Below are positions 28,263 to 36,327 of a DNA stretch of 64,000 nucleotides, in pieces; position 1 is the first letter of the stretch; every line of letters starts with the position of its first letter. The translations under genes and the position numbers were made by a program. The notes beneath the pieces are model-generated. The model was not told the DNA's origin. It saw only the letters and a program-made list of their open reading frames with translations, and searched no databases. The DNA comes from CAYNWT01 sp964450955 (GTDB lineage Bacteria > Planctomycetota > Planctomycetia > Planctomycetales > Planctomycetaceae). Location: the NCBI GenBank assembly GCA_964450955.1, contig CAYVFI010000018.1, forward strand, positions 68,648 to 132,647. Direction: 5' to 3'.

Positions 28263-29822
28263 TTACTCTCGACGACCAGGAGCAAAAAGCAGCATCACAA
28301 TCAATGCAGCCCCACCCATCAGGAACCACGCCGTCCATTCACTGGGAGCTCGCAACTTGCGAGGCGTAGCAGCCTGACCCTGCCAGTTGACGTCCGGAAG
28401 AACCGCCGCAACGGCCGGAGCCTGCTGTGGCGGAGCGAATGTCGTTGACGGCATCGGCCGGGTCGTTTGAGCGACCCGCTGGACCGGCATTGCTGGTGGA
28501 GTCGGTTCCTGAGCAGCAAATCTCGGAGCCGGTTCCTGTGGAATCTCAACCGGAGGGAACCGATCGACCGCAGGCAATTCTGGCTGTTCGTCACCAAACG
28601 ACGGAGCGTCTCCAAAGGATGGAGCAGACAGACCCGGTGAAGCAGCGGGGGCAGCCGGAGTAACCGCGAATGACGGTTCCTCATACGGATCGACTTCAAC
28701 GCGTTCCATCGCTGCGAAGTCGCTTTCGCTAAGTCCGGGCTGATTCGACGGTGGCAGGGCGGCCGGCCGATTCGGAGTCACCACAGCATCCTGCTGTTCG
28801 AAACCGGCGATCGCCTCTTCCATAATGTCCGTCACCGGTGGTACTTCAGGCAGATCCGGTATCTCGGGCCGGGTGACCACTACTTCGACTGGTTCGGGAA
28901 CAGCCACTTTCGGAGCGTCAAACATCTCAGCAATCGCATCAGTCGGAACCTCAGTAGCCATCGGCAGCTCGACAGGAGCCACAATTTCAGCAGGAAACGG
29001 TAGCTCTGCCCTTGTCGATTCAATATTCAGCTGGTGCGGTTCGCGTGGAGCCGTCGGTGGTGCTGCCGCAAAAACGTCCTTGACTGTTTCCGTAGCTTGG
29101 CTGGCAACTCGCTGCACTCGCGAAGCCCTGGAATTCGCCTCATCAAACAAATCATCAAACCTGTGTACGACCGCGCCCTCGACACGCTGGGCAACAGTTT
29201 GCCGCCCTGCTCCATTACGGCTGGCTTGTTCCAACGGATGTGGCTCAGAAGCAGAAGCAGCCGGTGGGCCTCCAAAGATATCTTCCGCAGCAGTGCCAAA
29301 AACGTCCTGGGTTTGAGCAACCGTCTCTGACGCGGCTCGGTCCAGACCAGCCATGCTGTCGGCTGCCTTCTCGCCCATGTCTCCAAATAGTTCGGCCGCT
29401 TCAAAATCAGACAGCTTCTCAGTCGTCTGTGCGACGGTCTTCTGTAGCTGCGCATCTTGCTTAGCGATCATCCCGTCAAGGTTGTCAAGGAACGGATCCG
29501 CTGCGAAATCCTCAGCGCTGGGCAGGTCCGGCTTCTTCGAAATCAGCCGATCCTTCCAGGACCGCCCCTCCTGTTCAGCAGACGCAAGAATTGTCTTTGA
29601 ACTCTCCGCCAGCTTAGGTTTTCGGCTCCGAAGCTCGGCGTCTATTTGTTCGTTCGCGTACTGCTCGGCAGATTCCAGAGTGTCCGAGGAGCCGTCGTCA
29701 AGCAGTTGGCCCACATTGACCCGTGGCAGCAGCGATGACTGAGTACGACCGCATCCGGCCGACATGAAAGCAAGTACCGCCGCGGTACCCGTGACAAGAA
29801 GTTTACTTCGATTTAACAACAT
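28263..29822 (-). CDS. Large Pro/Ala/Glu-rich lipoprotein with C-terminal membrane span
   Basis: 519 residues from the ATG at 29822, which has AGGGGTGG in front of it; a second ATG at 29843 is possible. The leader LLVTGTAAVLAFMSAGCGRT ends in a lipobox (SAGC). The next 300 residues are acidic and Ala-rich with recurring motifs around DLFDEANSRA, AEDIFGGPPA and FAAAPPTAP. The region 330-480 is strongly Pro/Glu-rich. The last 25 residues hold a hydrophobic segment (AWFLMGGAALIVMLLFAPG) and a basic end. A lipid anchor plus a C-terminal span suggests a spacer or tether, but that is inference. No family recognised. Confidence 0.75.
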   Translation of the reverse strand: MLLNRSKLLVTGTAAVLAFMSAGCGRTQSSLLPRVNVGQLLDDGSSDTLESAEQYANEQIDAELRSRKPKLAESSKTILASAEQEGRSWKDRLISKKPDLPSAEDFAADPFLDNLDGMIAKQDAQLQKTVAQTTEKLSDFEAAELFGDMGEKAADSMAGLDRAASETVAQTQDVFGTAAEDIFGGPPAASASEPHPLEQASRNGAGRQTVAQRVEGAVVHRFDDLFDEANSRASRVQRVASQATETVKDVFAAAPPTAPREPHQLNIESTRAELPFPAEIVAPVELPMATEVPTDAIAEMFDAPKVAVPEPVEVVVTRPEIPDLPEVPPVTDIMEEAIAGFEQQDAVVTPNRPAALPPSNQPGLSESDFAAMERVEVDPYEEPSFAVTPAAPAASPGLSAPSFGDAPSFGDEQPELPAVDRFPPVEIPQEPAPRFAAQEPTPPAMPVQRVAQTTRPMPSTTFAPPQQAPAVAAVLPDVNWQGQAATPRKLRAPSEWTAWFLMGGAALIVMLLFAPGRRE

Positions 29823-30115
29823 ATGATTCCACCCCTGGATCATCCGCGCTTGGCAAGTTGCCCTACTCGTGTATCGACCTTGAGGATCGGGGACTGTGGT
29901 CAGGCTATTCGCATTGTCCCGATTCTGTGTTCCTGGACAGTTGACTGTTCCGGTCCTAGAAGATGGTTAAACCGGGTAAGCACTGACGGTTCATGACCCG
30001 GCACATTCCGCCGGTTCCCCCCAACCGCATTCATCTGCCCGCGCCGGTTGTGGGTCTGCTGGATCCGCCTAGAATGCACCTAACAATTCAGGCAACCCAC
30101 GACCAGGAGCTAATC

Positions 30116-30724
30116 ATGGCCTACTCACTACCCGATCTGCCATTCGCAGCGGATGCGCTCGAGCCGCATATCGACGCCAAGACAATGGAAATTCACCACG
30201 GCAAACACCACAACGGATACGTCACTAAGACCAACGCCGCTTTGGAAGGCCACGACGATCTGGCTGCCAAGAGCATCGAAGATCTGATGAGCGATCTCGC
30301 CAGCGTTCCTGAAGCGATCCGTGGCGGTATCCAAAACAACGGTGGTGGCCACGCAAATCACTCACTGTTCTGGAGCATCCTTAGCCCGGACGGGGGCGGA
30401 AATCCGACCGGCGATCTGGCTGCAGCCATCGATTCAACATTCGGCAGCTTTGACGAGTTCAAATCGCAGTTCGCGGCAGCAGCAGGAACACGCTTTGGCA
30501 GCGGTTGGGCCTGGCTAAGCGTTGATGGCGGCAAACTAGTGGTTGAAAGTACACCAAATCAGGACACACCACTGTCACAGGGTCGAACCCCAATTCTGGG
30601 CCTCGACGTCTGGGAACACGCTTACTACCTAAACTACCAAAACCGTCGACCAGACTACGTCACCGCATTCTGGAACGTTGTGAACTGGGACGCGGTCGCT
30701 GAACGATACGCCGCTGCAAAATAG
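30116..30724 (+). CDS. sodA: Superoxide dismutase, Fe/Mn type
   Basis: Dismutates superoxide in the cytoplasm. 202 residues, ATG at 30116 behind AGGAG. The upstream frame to 29993 is not coding. All four metal ligands are seen: His27 in MEIHHGKHH, His in NHSLFWSIL, and Asp and His in [14 protein letters not shown]. Whether Fe or Mn is bound cannot be decided from sequence alone, so the symbol is provisional (sodA or sodB). It is followed by a strong terminator, so it is probably a single-gene transcript. Confidence 0.96.
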   Translation: MAYSLPDLPFAADALEPHIDAKTMEIHHGKHHNGYVTKTNAALEGHDDLAAKSIEDLMSDLASVPEAIRGGIQNNGGGHANHSLFWSILSPDGGGNPTGDLAAAIDSTFGSFDEFKSQFAAAAGTRFGSGWAWLSVDGGKLVVESTPNQDTPLSQGRTPILGLDVWEHAYYLNYQNRRPDYVTAFWNVVNWDAVAERYAAAK

Positions 30725-30762
30725 ATGGCTGTGCCGGTTCAGGCCGGTCTAAAACTGTCCAC

Positions 30763-30795
30763 AGGGGTTCGGCGATGCTCGTCGAGCCCCTTTTG
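30763..30795 (+). terminator. Rho-independent terminator of the superoxide dismutase gene
   Basis: Thirteen-base-pair stem (left arm 30763-30775, AGGGGTTCGGCGA; right arm 30779-30791, TCGTCGAGCCCCT, two G-U pairs) with a 3-nt loop, followed directly by TTTT. It ends 71 nt after the sod stop and just before the glycosyltransferase leader. Confidence 0.85.
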
Positions 30796-30884
30796 CGTTT
30801 GAAGACCGATTCCTGCGTAAGATGCAATCTGTTCACTCTGTCCCTCAAATTGACTCGGGAACAGTCGACTCTAAGATCAATTTT

Positions 30885-31610
30885 ATGAGCCAACGTATTC
30901 TTACAGCGCTACCGGTGTTCAACGAAGAGAACCATGTACAAACGGTCCTCGACCACGTTCGGCAACACGCAGACAATGTCCTGGTCGTCGACGATGGCTC
31001 ATCTGACAGCACCCCGCAGCTGTTAGCCCAACAACCCGAAATCGACACGGTTGTTCATAAAGTGAACAAAGGATACGGTGCGGCGTTGGTGAGTGCTTTT
31101 GACTACGCCATCCAGAATCAGTTCGACATCCTCATTACCATCGATTGCGATGGGCAGCACCAGCCGCAGCTCATCCCCGAATTGGCCCAACAGCTGATCG
31201 ATGACCCGAAAATCGACATGCTCTCTGGTTCTCGGTACCTCCAGGCGTTCGACGGCCAAAGCCTCCCGCCCGAAGACCGCCGCGCGATTAATATGCAGAT
31301 TACTGAGTGGATTAATAAGAACCTGTGCCTGAACCTGACCGACGCGTTTTGTGGGTTTAAGGCTTACCGAGTCGCTTCGCTGCCGCAGCTCAACATCACA
31401 GACTTCGGCTACGCCATGCCGCTGCAACTTTGGGTTCAGGCCGTGGCCGCCAACTGGAACATTGTCGAACACCCTGTTCCCTTGGTGTACCTCGAAGAAG
31501 AACGCTCGTTTGGCGGTTCGCTGGACGACGGCCAAAAACGACTGGCCTACTATCGAGAAGTGCTTGACGCGGCTGTTGCGGATGTAGGAAAACCCGTTGG
31601 CTGCGGGTAA
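30885..31610 (+). CDS. Family 2 glycosyltransferase (dolichyl-phosphate sugar synthase-like)
   Basis: 241 residues from the ATG at 30885; an ATG at 30822 would add 21 non-conserved residues. GT-A motifs: ALPVFNEENHVQTVL, VLVVDDGSSDSTPQLL, ITIDCDGQHQPQLI (the DxD-like metal site is DCDGQ) and the C-terminal AMPLQLWVQAVAANWNIVEHPVPLVYLEEERSFGGS. It resembles enzymes that move a sugar from a nucleotide donor to a polyprenyl or lipid carrier. There are no membrane spans. It ends 70 nt before the next gene on the same strand. Confidence 0.9.
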   Translation: MSQRILTALPVFNEENHVQTVLDHVRQHADNVLVVDDGSSDSTPQLLAQQPEIDTVVHKVNKGYGAALVSAFDYAIQNQFDILITIDCDGQHQPQLIPELAQQLIDDPKIDMLSGSRYLQAFDGQSLPPEDRRAINMQITEWINKNLCLNLTDAFCGFKAYRVASLPQLNITDFGYAMPLQLWVQAVAANWNIVEHPVPLVYLEEERSFGGSLDDGQKRLAYYREVLDAAVADVGKPVGCG

Positions 31611-31680
31611 CGTTAAGCAATCCGCCCCCGCCCCGCCCCGCCCGCTGAACCAAGCAGCCAGTTGCCCCGAAGCCTCCCGA

Positions 31681-33300
31681 ATGCCCGAACCAACTACACA
31701 TATTAAACGGCGCCGGCTTCGAGTTCCCCGTCATGATGGTGGAGTTCTACTAGAACCATCTGTACCTGATGCCGTAGTCGCTGCTGTGTCGAACCGGGAC
31801 CGACTGGAAGCCGCAGCAGGCCTGGACCTTCAAGGTCGCACGCTTGGCCAGATGCGACAGATGGCCCGAGGTGAACTGTTAGCCAGTGCCTACCGATACA
31901 CATCGGAATTCCGCAGCGACATAAAGCTGCTGGACGATCCGGGCCCGATTATCGTCACCGGTCACCAGCCTGAACTATTCCACCCAGGCGTTTGGGTCAA
32001 GAATTTTGCCGCCGCCGCTGTTGCCAGACAATCGGGCGGAACGGCCATCAACCTGGTCGTCGACAATGACTTCTGCGACTCGGCCATGATCCGTGTTCCC
32101 GTCCCGGGTCCGAAGGGTCTGCGATTCGAACGCGTGACGATCGCCGATCGGCTGCCACCTCAGCCATGGGAAGAACGCTCGGCGGACCCACAGCAACTCG
32201 CGACCTTTGCCTCTCGAGTTGCCAGGCCAATGGCCGTTTGGAACCTGGCAGAACCGGCCGCCAACCGCATGGCGTTCGACCAGCATCCAATCCGCCTCGC
32301 CGATCAACTCACCCGAGTCCGCAGTAACCTGGAAGCGTCGCGCGGTTTGATGAATCTGGAACTGCCCATCAGTCGATTGGCCGAAACGGAATCGTTCTTC
32401 CGCTTCGTCTGCCACCTGCTGGTCAACATTCAACGCTTCCACGAAGTCCACAACCAAACACTGGCCGACTATCGCCAACGCAACGGACTCCGCAGCAAGA
32501 CCCACCCGGTGCCCGCGCTGGAAACAGTCGACGGTTGGTGGGAAACACCGTTTTGGACATGGCGTCAAGGCGATCGCAGCCGGCAACGTTTGCTGGCTCA
32601 ACAGCGAACCGACAACCTGCTCGCCATCTCAGACGGAAGCCGAGTTCTGGCAGAACTACCACTCGGTCCCGGCATGGACGCGTGCTGCGCGGCCGAAGTG
32701 CTGTTGCAACTTTCAACCAGTGGCGAACGCATCCGTCCCCGCGCACTGACAAACACAATCTTCTCACGAATGTTGTTCGCCGACTTGTTCATCCACGGAA
32801 TCGGTGGAGCCAAATACGACGAGATGACGGACGCCATCCTGTCAGACTTCTACGGCATCACGCCGCCCGAGTTCATGACATGTTCCGCCACACTGCATCT
32901 ACTGGGCGACCAGGCAACAGACGCCACACCAGAAAAAGTCCAACGACTCCAGCGCCAGGCAAGGGCTCTCAAATTCCGAGCCGAAGACGCGCTCGCCGAT
33001 TCAACCGATCCCGAAATCAAAGCTCTTGTCGATGAAAAACGAACACTCATCGACCAACAGAACGCCCCCCAAAACACCGACAGCCAAGCCAACCGCGCGC
33101 GTTATCGTCGGTTCCGTGAGATCAACAAACAGCTGGCCAAACAAACGCTCGCACAGCGCGAGGAATTGGAAGCGGAAATTGAAGCCACCCAGGCCGAACT
33201 CCAACAGAACGCGCTCTACCGCAGCCGCGATCTCTCATTCGCGCTGTACCCGCCCGCTCGACTCTGGTCACTATTCGACAGCATCACCGACCAGGCATAG
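31681..33300 (+). CDS. BshC-like protein of unknown function
   Basis: 539 residues from the ATG at 31681. The longer frame begins TTG and overlaps the glycosyltransferase. Its layout recalls BshC, the cysteine-adding enzyme of bacillithiol synthesis: PGPIIVTGHQPELFHPGVWVKNFAAAAVA with a nearby acidic VVDNDF segment, then FADLFIHGIGGAKYDEMTDAIL, then a C-terminal coiled coil of about 80 residues. Identity to BshC is low as far as I can recall it, and no bshA or bshB gene is nearby, although a glycosyltransferase is directly upstream. The call is tentative; it may be a planctomycete-specific relative. Confidence 0.5.
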   Translation: MPEPTTHIKRRRLRVPRHDGGVLLEPSVPDAVVAAVSNRDRLEAAAGLDLQGRTLGQMRQMARGELLASAYRYTSEFRSDIKLLDDPGPIIVTGHQPELFHPGVWVKNFAAAAVARQSGGTAINLVVDNDFCDSAMIRVPVPGPKGLRFERVTIADRLPPQPWEERSADPQQLATFASRVARPMAVWNLAEPAANRMAFDQHPIRLADQLTRVRSNLEASRGLMNLELPISRLAETESFFRFVCHLLVNIQRFHEVHNQTLADYRQRNGLRSKTHPVPALETVDGWWETPFWTWRQGDRSRQRLLAQQRTDNLLAISDGSRVLAELPLGPGMDACCAAEVLLQLSTSGERIRPRALTNTIFSRMLFADLFIHGIGGAKYDEMTDAILSDFYGITPPEFMTCSATLHLLGDQATDATPEKVQRLQRQARALKFRAEDALADSTDPEIKALVDEKRTLIDQQNAPQNTDSQANRARYRRFREINKQLAKQTLAQREELEAEIEATQAELQQNALYRSRDLSFALYPPARLWSLFDSITDQA

Positions 33301-33354
33301 AAGCTCCGACCTTCCACACGAGCACGCATCCAACCGGAGATGCAACCACCAACC

Positions 33355-34176
33355 TCACCCAACATCCACACCGGAATCCGATGCAACGGAACGTTGCCGT
33401 TGCCTTTGGACTTCGTACATGACGACGGCTGCTGCGACTGCCGCGTTTAACGAAGACACCGCGCCTTGCAGCGGAATCCGAACGTGGCTGTCAGCCAGGT
33501 CCAACAACGCCCGACTGACACCCCTGCCCTCGTTGCCCACAACCAGTGCGACGGACCGCGTTAAATCACACAGCCCGATATTTGACTCGGCCTTCTCAGA
33601 ACACGCCAGAATCGAAACGCCAAGATCGCGCAGTTGTTCGCCGACGTCAGTCAACGACTCGCATTGCACAATCGGCACATGGTTCACCGCTCCGGCCGAT
33701 GTTCGAGCCACCAGGCTGGTCACTCCAACCTGCTCGCTGTCTTGGATGATGACAGCCGAAACGCCGAACCCGTCCGCCGACCGCAGCATCGCTCCCAGGT
33801 TGAACGGATCCTGAATCCGGTCGCAAATCAGCAGCATCACCGGATCATTTTCCTGGACGATGGTCGCCAGATCATGAACGTCCGCGTACGGGAACTCAGG
33901 CATCTTCGCAGCGAAACCCTGGTGTTCTGAGGTTCCACACAGCTGGCGAATCCGAGCCGGTTCGACGCGTTCGAACGGGATGTCCTGATCGTGAGCCAAC
34001 TGTTCAGCCTCTGACCGAACATCTGCCGCAAGTTCTTCCGACAGCAGAAGATCCATCGGAACCCAGCTGCCCGCGCGGAGTGTTTCGAGGACCAGGTTCC
34101 GCCCCCAAATCCACGATTTCTGATGGTTGCCCAGCATCCGGCGTTTGCCTTTACCGCGCCGATACCGCTCGACCAT
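33355..34176 (-). CDS. SpoU/TrmH-family RNA 2'-O-methyltransferase (RlmB-like)
   Basis: Methylates ribose in rRNA or tRNA with S-adenosylmethionine. 273 residues from the ATG at 34176 (GGGG 8 bases ahead); a start at 34302 would run into the leader of the divergent map gene. An N-terminal substrate-binding domain (WIWGRNLVLETLRAGSW) is followed by the SPOUT knot: DRIQDPFNLGAMLRSADGFG, LVVGNEGRGVSRALL and IPLQGAVSSLNAAVAAAVVMYE. The last 12 residues (QRSVASDSGVDVG) are encoded by a copy of a hairpin repeat also found at 40168-40208. Confidence 0.9.
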   Translation of the reverse strand: MVERYRRGKGKRRMLGNHQKSWIWGRNLVLETLRAGSWVPMDLLLSEELAADVRSEAEQLAHDQDIPFERVEPARIRQLCGTSEHQGFAAKMPEFPYADVHDLATIVQENDPVMLLICDRIQDPFNLGAMLRSADGFGVSAVIIQDSEQVGVTSLVARTSAGAVNHVPIVQCESLTDVGEQLRDLGVSILACSEKAESNIGLCDLTRSVALVVGNEGRGVSRALLDLADSHVRIPLQGAVSSLNAAVAAAVVMYEVQRQRQRSVASDSGVDVG

Positions 34177-34374
34177 TTGAAACCCCGGACCATTATGAAG
34201 GCAAACTTCGTTCGCCGCCGACTCTACAGTGGCAGGTCGCCAATTCGCAATCATTGCGTGGCCGACCGATTGAATCCTGATACGATATGCGGCCCAATAC
34301 AACGGTTGAAGCCCTTCCCCACAAAACGGTTCCAGCCAGAACCAGCTCTACCGACCGAACCGAAAGACAGTACC

Positions 34375-35208
34375 GTGCAACGCAGGCGTGGACGAGCTCC
34401 CATCCATTCGACCGAAGAAGAACTCAGCGGACTCCGAACAGCCGCCAAAGTGAACTCGCAGTTGCTGGACCATCTCCGTCCGCACGTCCGCGCGGGTGTC
34501 ACCACAAACGAACTCGACCGCATGGCAGCGGCCTACACCGAACAACACGGTCACACACCAGCGTGCCTGGGCTACGGTGGTTCAGCCACGCGCCAGCCGT
34601 ACCCCAACGTCATTTGCACCAGTGTGAATCACGTTGTGTGTCACGGAATCCCAAACGACGTTCCGCTGAAAGACGGCGACATCATCAACGTCGATCTGAC
34701 AACCATCGTCGACGGATGGCACGGCGACCAATCAGAAACATTCATGATTGGCGATGTCAGCGCGGCGGCCAAACGGTTGGTTCAGGTGACGTTTGATTCC
34801 ATGTGGAAAGGCATCCGAGCTTGCCGACCTGGCGGACGCATTACAGACATCGGCCACGCGATTCTTAACCACGCGCAGAACAACGGCTTCTCTGTGGTTC
34901 GTGAATACCAGGGTCACGGCATCGGTCGATCGTTCCACCAGGATCCTGACGTGCCGCACTTTCCAACTCCGTCGTCAAACCGTGTCGTGCTGAAGCCCGG
35001 CATGTGCTTCACCATCGAACCAATGTTGAACGCGGGCGTCTGGCAAACCAAGACAGACAAAGAAGACCGCTGGACCGTCTACACACAGGACGGCGCACTG
35101 TCGGCTCAGTTCGAACACATGGTCCTCATCACCGAAGACGGCGTCGAAGTGCTGACGGAAATCGAAGGCGGACCCAAAGAAGGCGACACGCTGGTTCCGG
35201 TTGCGTGA
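34375..35208 (+). CDS. map: Methionine aminopeptidase, type I
   Basis: Removes the initiator methionine from new proteins. 277 residues if it begins at GTG 34375; the frame extends to 34123, but an ATG at 34195 would leave only 18 bases to the divergent methyltransferase start. Metal ligands: Asp in INVDLTTIVDGWHGDQSETF (two), His in EYQGHGIGRSFHQDP, Glu in CFTIEPMLN and Glu in AQFEHMVLI. The N-terminus is a short basic extension without the zinc-finger of the longer forms. Its stop overlaps the next start (GTGA at 35205-35208), so translation of epmA is probably coupled. Confidence 0.93.
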   Translation: MQRRRGRAPIHSTEEELSGLRTAAKVNSQLLDHLRPHVRAGVTTNELDRMAAAYTEQHGHTPACLGYGGSATRQPYPNVICTSVNHVVCHGIPNDVPLKDGDIINVDLTTIVDGWHGDQSETFMIGDVSAAAKRLVQVTFDSMWKGIRACRPGGRITDIGHAILNHAQNNGFSVVREYQGHGIGRSFHQDPDVPHFPTPSSNRVVLKPGMCFTIEPMLNAGVWQTKTDKEDRWTVYTQDGALSAQFEHMVLITEDGVEVLTEIEGGPKEGDTLVPVA

Positions 35209-36191
35209 CCACCGGTTCTGACAACCGCGAAGACTTCCGTCCAACCGCAGCGTGGCAAACACTCAAGCAACGCGCGGCCATCACGCGCCGCATTCGCGCG
35301 TTCTTCGACCAGCACGGCTACACCGAAGTGCAGACCCCGCTGCTCTCGCACGACATCGTCGTCGACGCGCACCTGGAACCGTTTACGGTGGAAACGGATT
35401 ACGGAACGCTGTTCCTGCAAACCTCGCCCGAGTTCGCGATGAAGCGACTGTTGTGCGACGGAGCCGATTCGATTTATCAGCTGTGCCACGCGTTTCGGCA
35501 GGGCGAAGTCGGAACACGCCACAATCCGGAATTCACCATGCTGGAGTGGTACAAAGTCGGCGACACGTACCACGACCAAATGACGTTCACCGAAGAATTG
35601 GTCCGAACTGTCCTGTCCGACACAATTTCATCCGAAACGTTTCCCCGCACCACCTACAACGAAGCCTTCCACCGCGCGTGCGGAACAACGGTGCTCGACC
35701 TCAGCGCCAATCAGTTGATTGCGCTTGCCACAGAACACAACATCGCCCTGCCCTCATCGCTGGATCAAACCAACTGCGACGACTTGCTTAACCTCATTCT
35801 GTCAGAAGTTGTCGAACCAACTCTCGGCCAGCAAGCGCCCGAGTTCCTTTACGACTATCCCGCCAGTCAGTCCGCACTGGCTAAGGTTCGCGATGACGAA
35901 CCGCCCGTCGCGGAACGGTTCGAGCTGTACCACCGCGGCATTGAACTTTGCAACGGCTACCAGGAACTCACCGACGCAAACGAACTGGCAGACCGCAACG
36001 TTCGACAAAATCAACTGCGAGTCAACGAAGGCCATCGGCCGCTTCCCACAGATAGCCGCCTGCTTTCTGCCATGCACTCCGGCTTCCCCGACTGTTCCGG
36101 CGTGGCACTGGGCGTAGACCGACTGGTCGCGCTGGCCCTGGGACTTGAGAGGCTGGATCAGGTTTGGCCGTTCCCAATCCGCCGAGCCTGA
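35205..36191 (+). CDS. epmA: EF-P lysine ligase (EpmA / GenX family)
   Basis: Class II lysyl-tRNA-synthetase-like enzyme without an anticodon-binding domain, which attaches beta-lysine to elongation factor P. 328 residues from GTG 35205. Motif 1 region: RIRAFFDQHGYTEVQTPLLS. Motif 2: CHAFRQGEVGTRHNPEFTMLEWY. Motif 3: GVALGVDRLVALALGLERLDQVWPFP. The length matches EpmA, not LysS (about 500). The long frame from 35004 overlaps map and is not used. EF-P and EpmB are not in this window. Confidence 0.92.
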   Translation: MTTGSDNREDFRPTAAWQTLKQRAAITRRIRAFFDQHGYTEVQTPLLSHDIVVDAHLEPFTVETDYGTLFLQTSPEFAMKRLLCDGADSIYQLCHAFRQGEVGTRHNPEFTMLEWYKVGDTYHDQMTFTEELVRTVLSDTISSETFPRTTYNEAFHRACGTTVLDLSANQLIALATEHNIALPSSLDQTNCDDLLNLILSEVVEPTLGQQAPEFLYDYPASQSALAKVRDDEPPVAERFELYHRGIELCNGYQELTDANELADRNVRQNQLRVNEGHRPLPTDSRLLSAMHSGFPDCSGVALGVDRLVALALGLERLDQVWPFPIRRA

Positions 36192-36218
36192 TACAGTTGC
36201 TGTGCGGCGTGCGAGCGA

Positions 36219-36315
36219 AGAAGCCCGGCATCTTGATTTGCCAGCCATGCTTCAACGGCGCTTGGACACTTCAATAAAGACCGCACGGATTGGCCGAACG
36301 AGATGCCGGGCTTCT
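36219..36315. repeat. Perfect 15-bp inverted repeat between convergent genes
   Basis: The arms AGAAGCCCGGCATCT (36219-36233) and AGATGCCGGGCTTCT (36301-36315) enclose 67 bases. It fills the space between the stops of epmA and the response regulator and may form a bidirectional terminator or a small mobile hairpin. Confidence 0.75.
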
Positions 36316-36327
36316 AAACCACACCGA

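Noticed and set aside
28825..29316. A 163-codon plus-strand frame, Ser/Thr/Gly-rich
   Set aside because: Antisense to the Pro/Ala-rich lipoprotein gene; explained by its codon bias.
31975..32601. A 208-codon minus-strand frame
   Set aside because: Antisense to the BshC-like gene; no conserved motif and no promoter context.
34123..34374. N-terminal extension of methionine aminopeptidase
   Set aside because: It would overlap the start region of the divergent methyltransferase gene, and its residues do not match the family.
35004..35204. N-terminal extension of EpmA inside map
   Set aside because: Very Arg-rich sequence encoded by the other frame of map; GTG at 35205 with the GTGA overlap is better.
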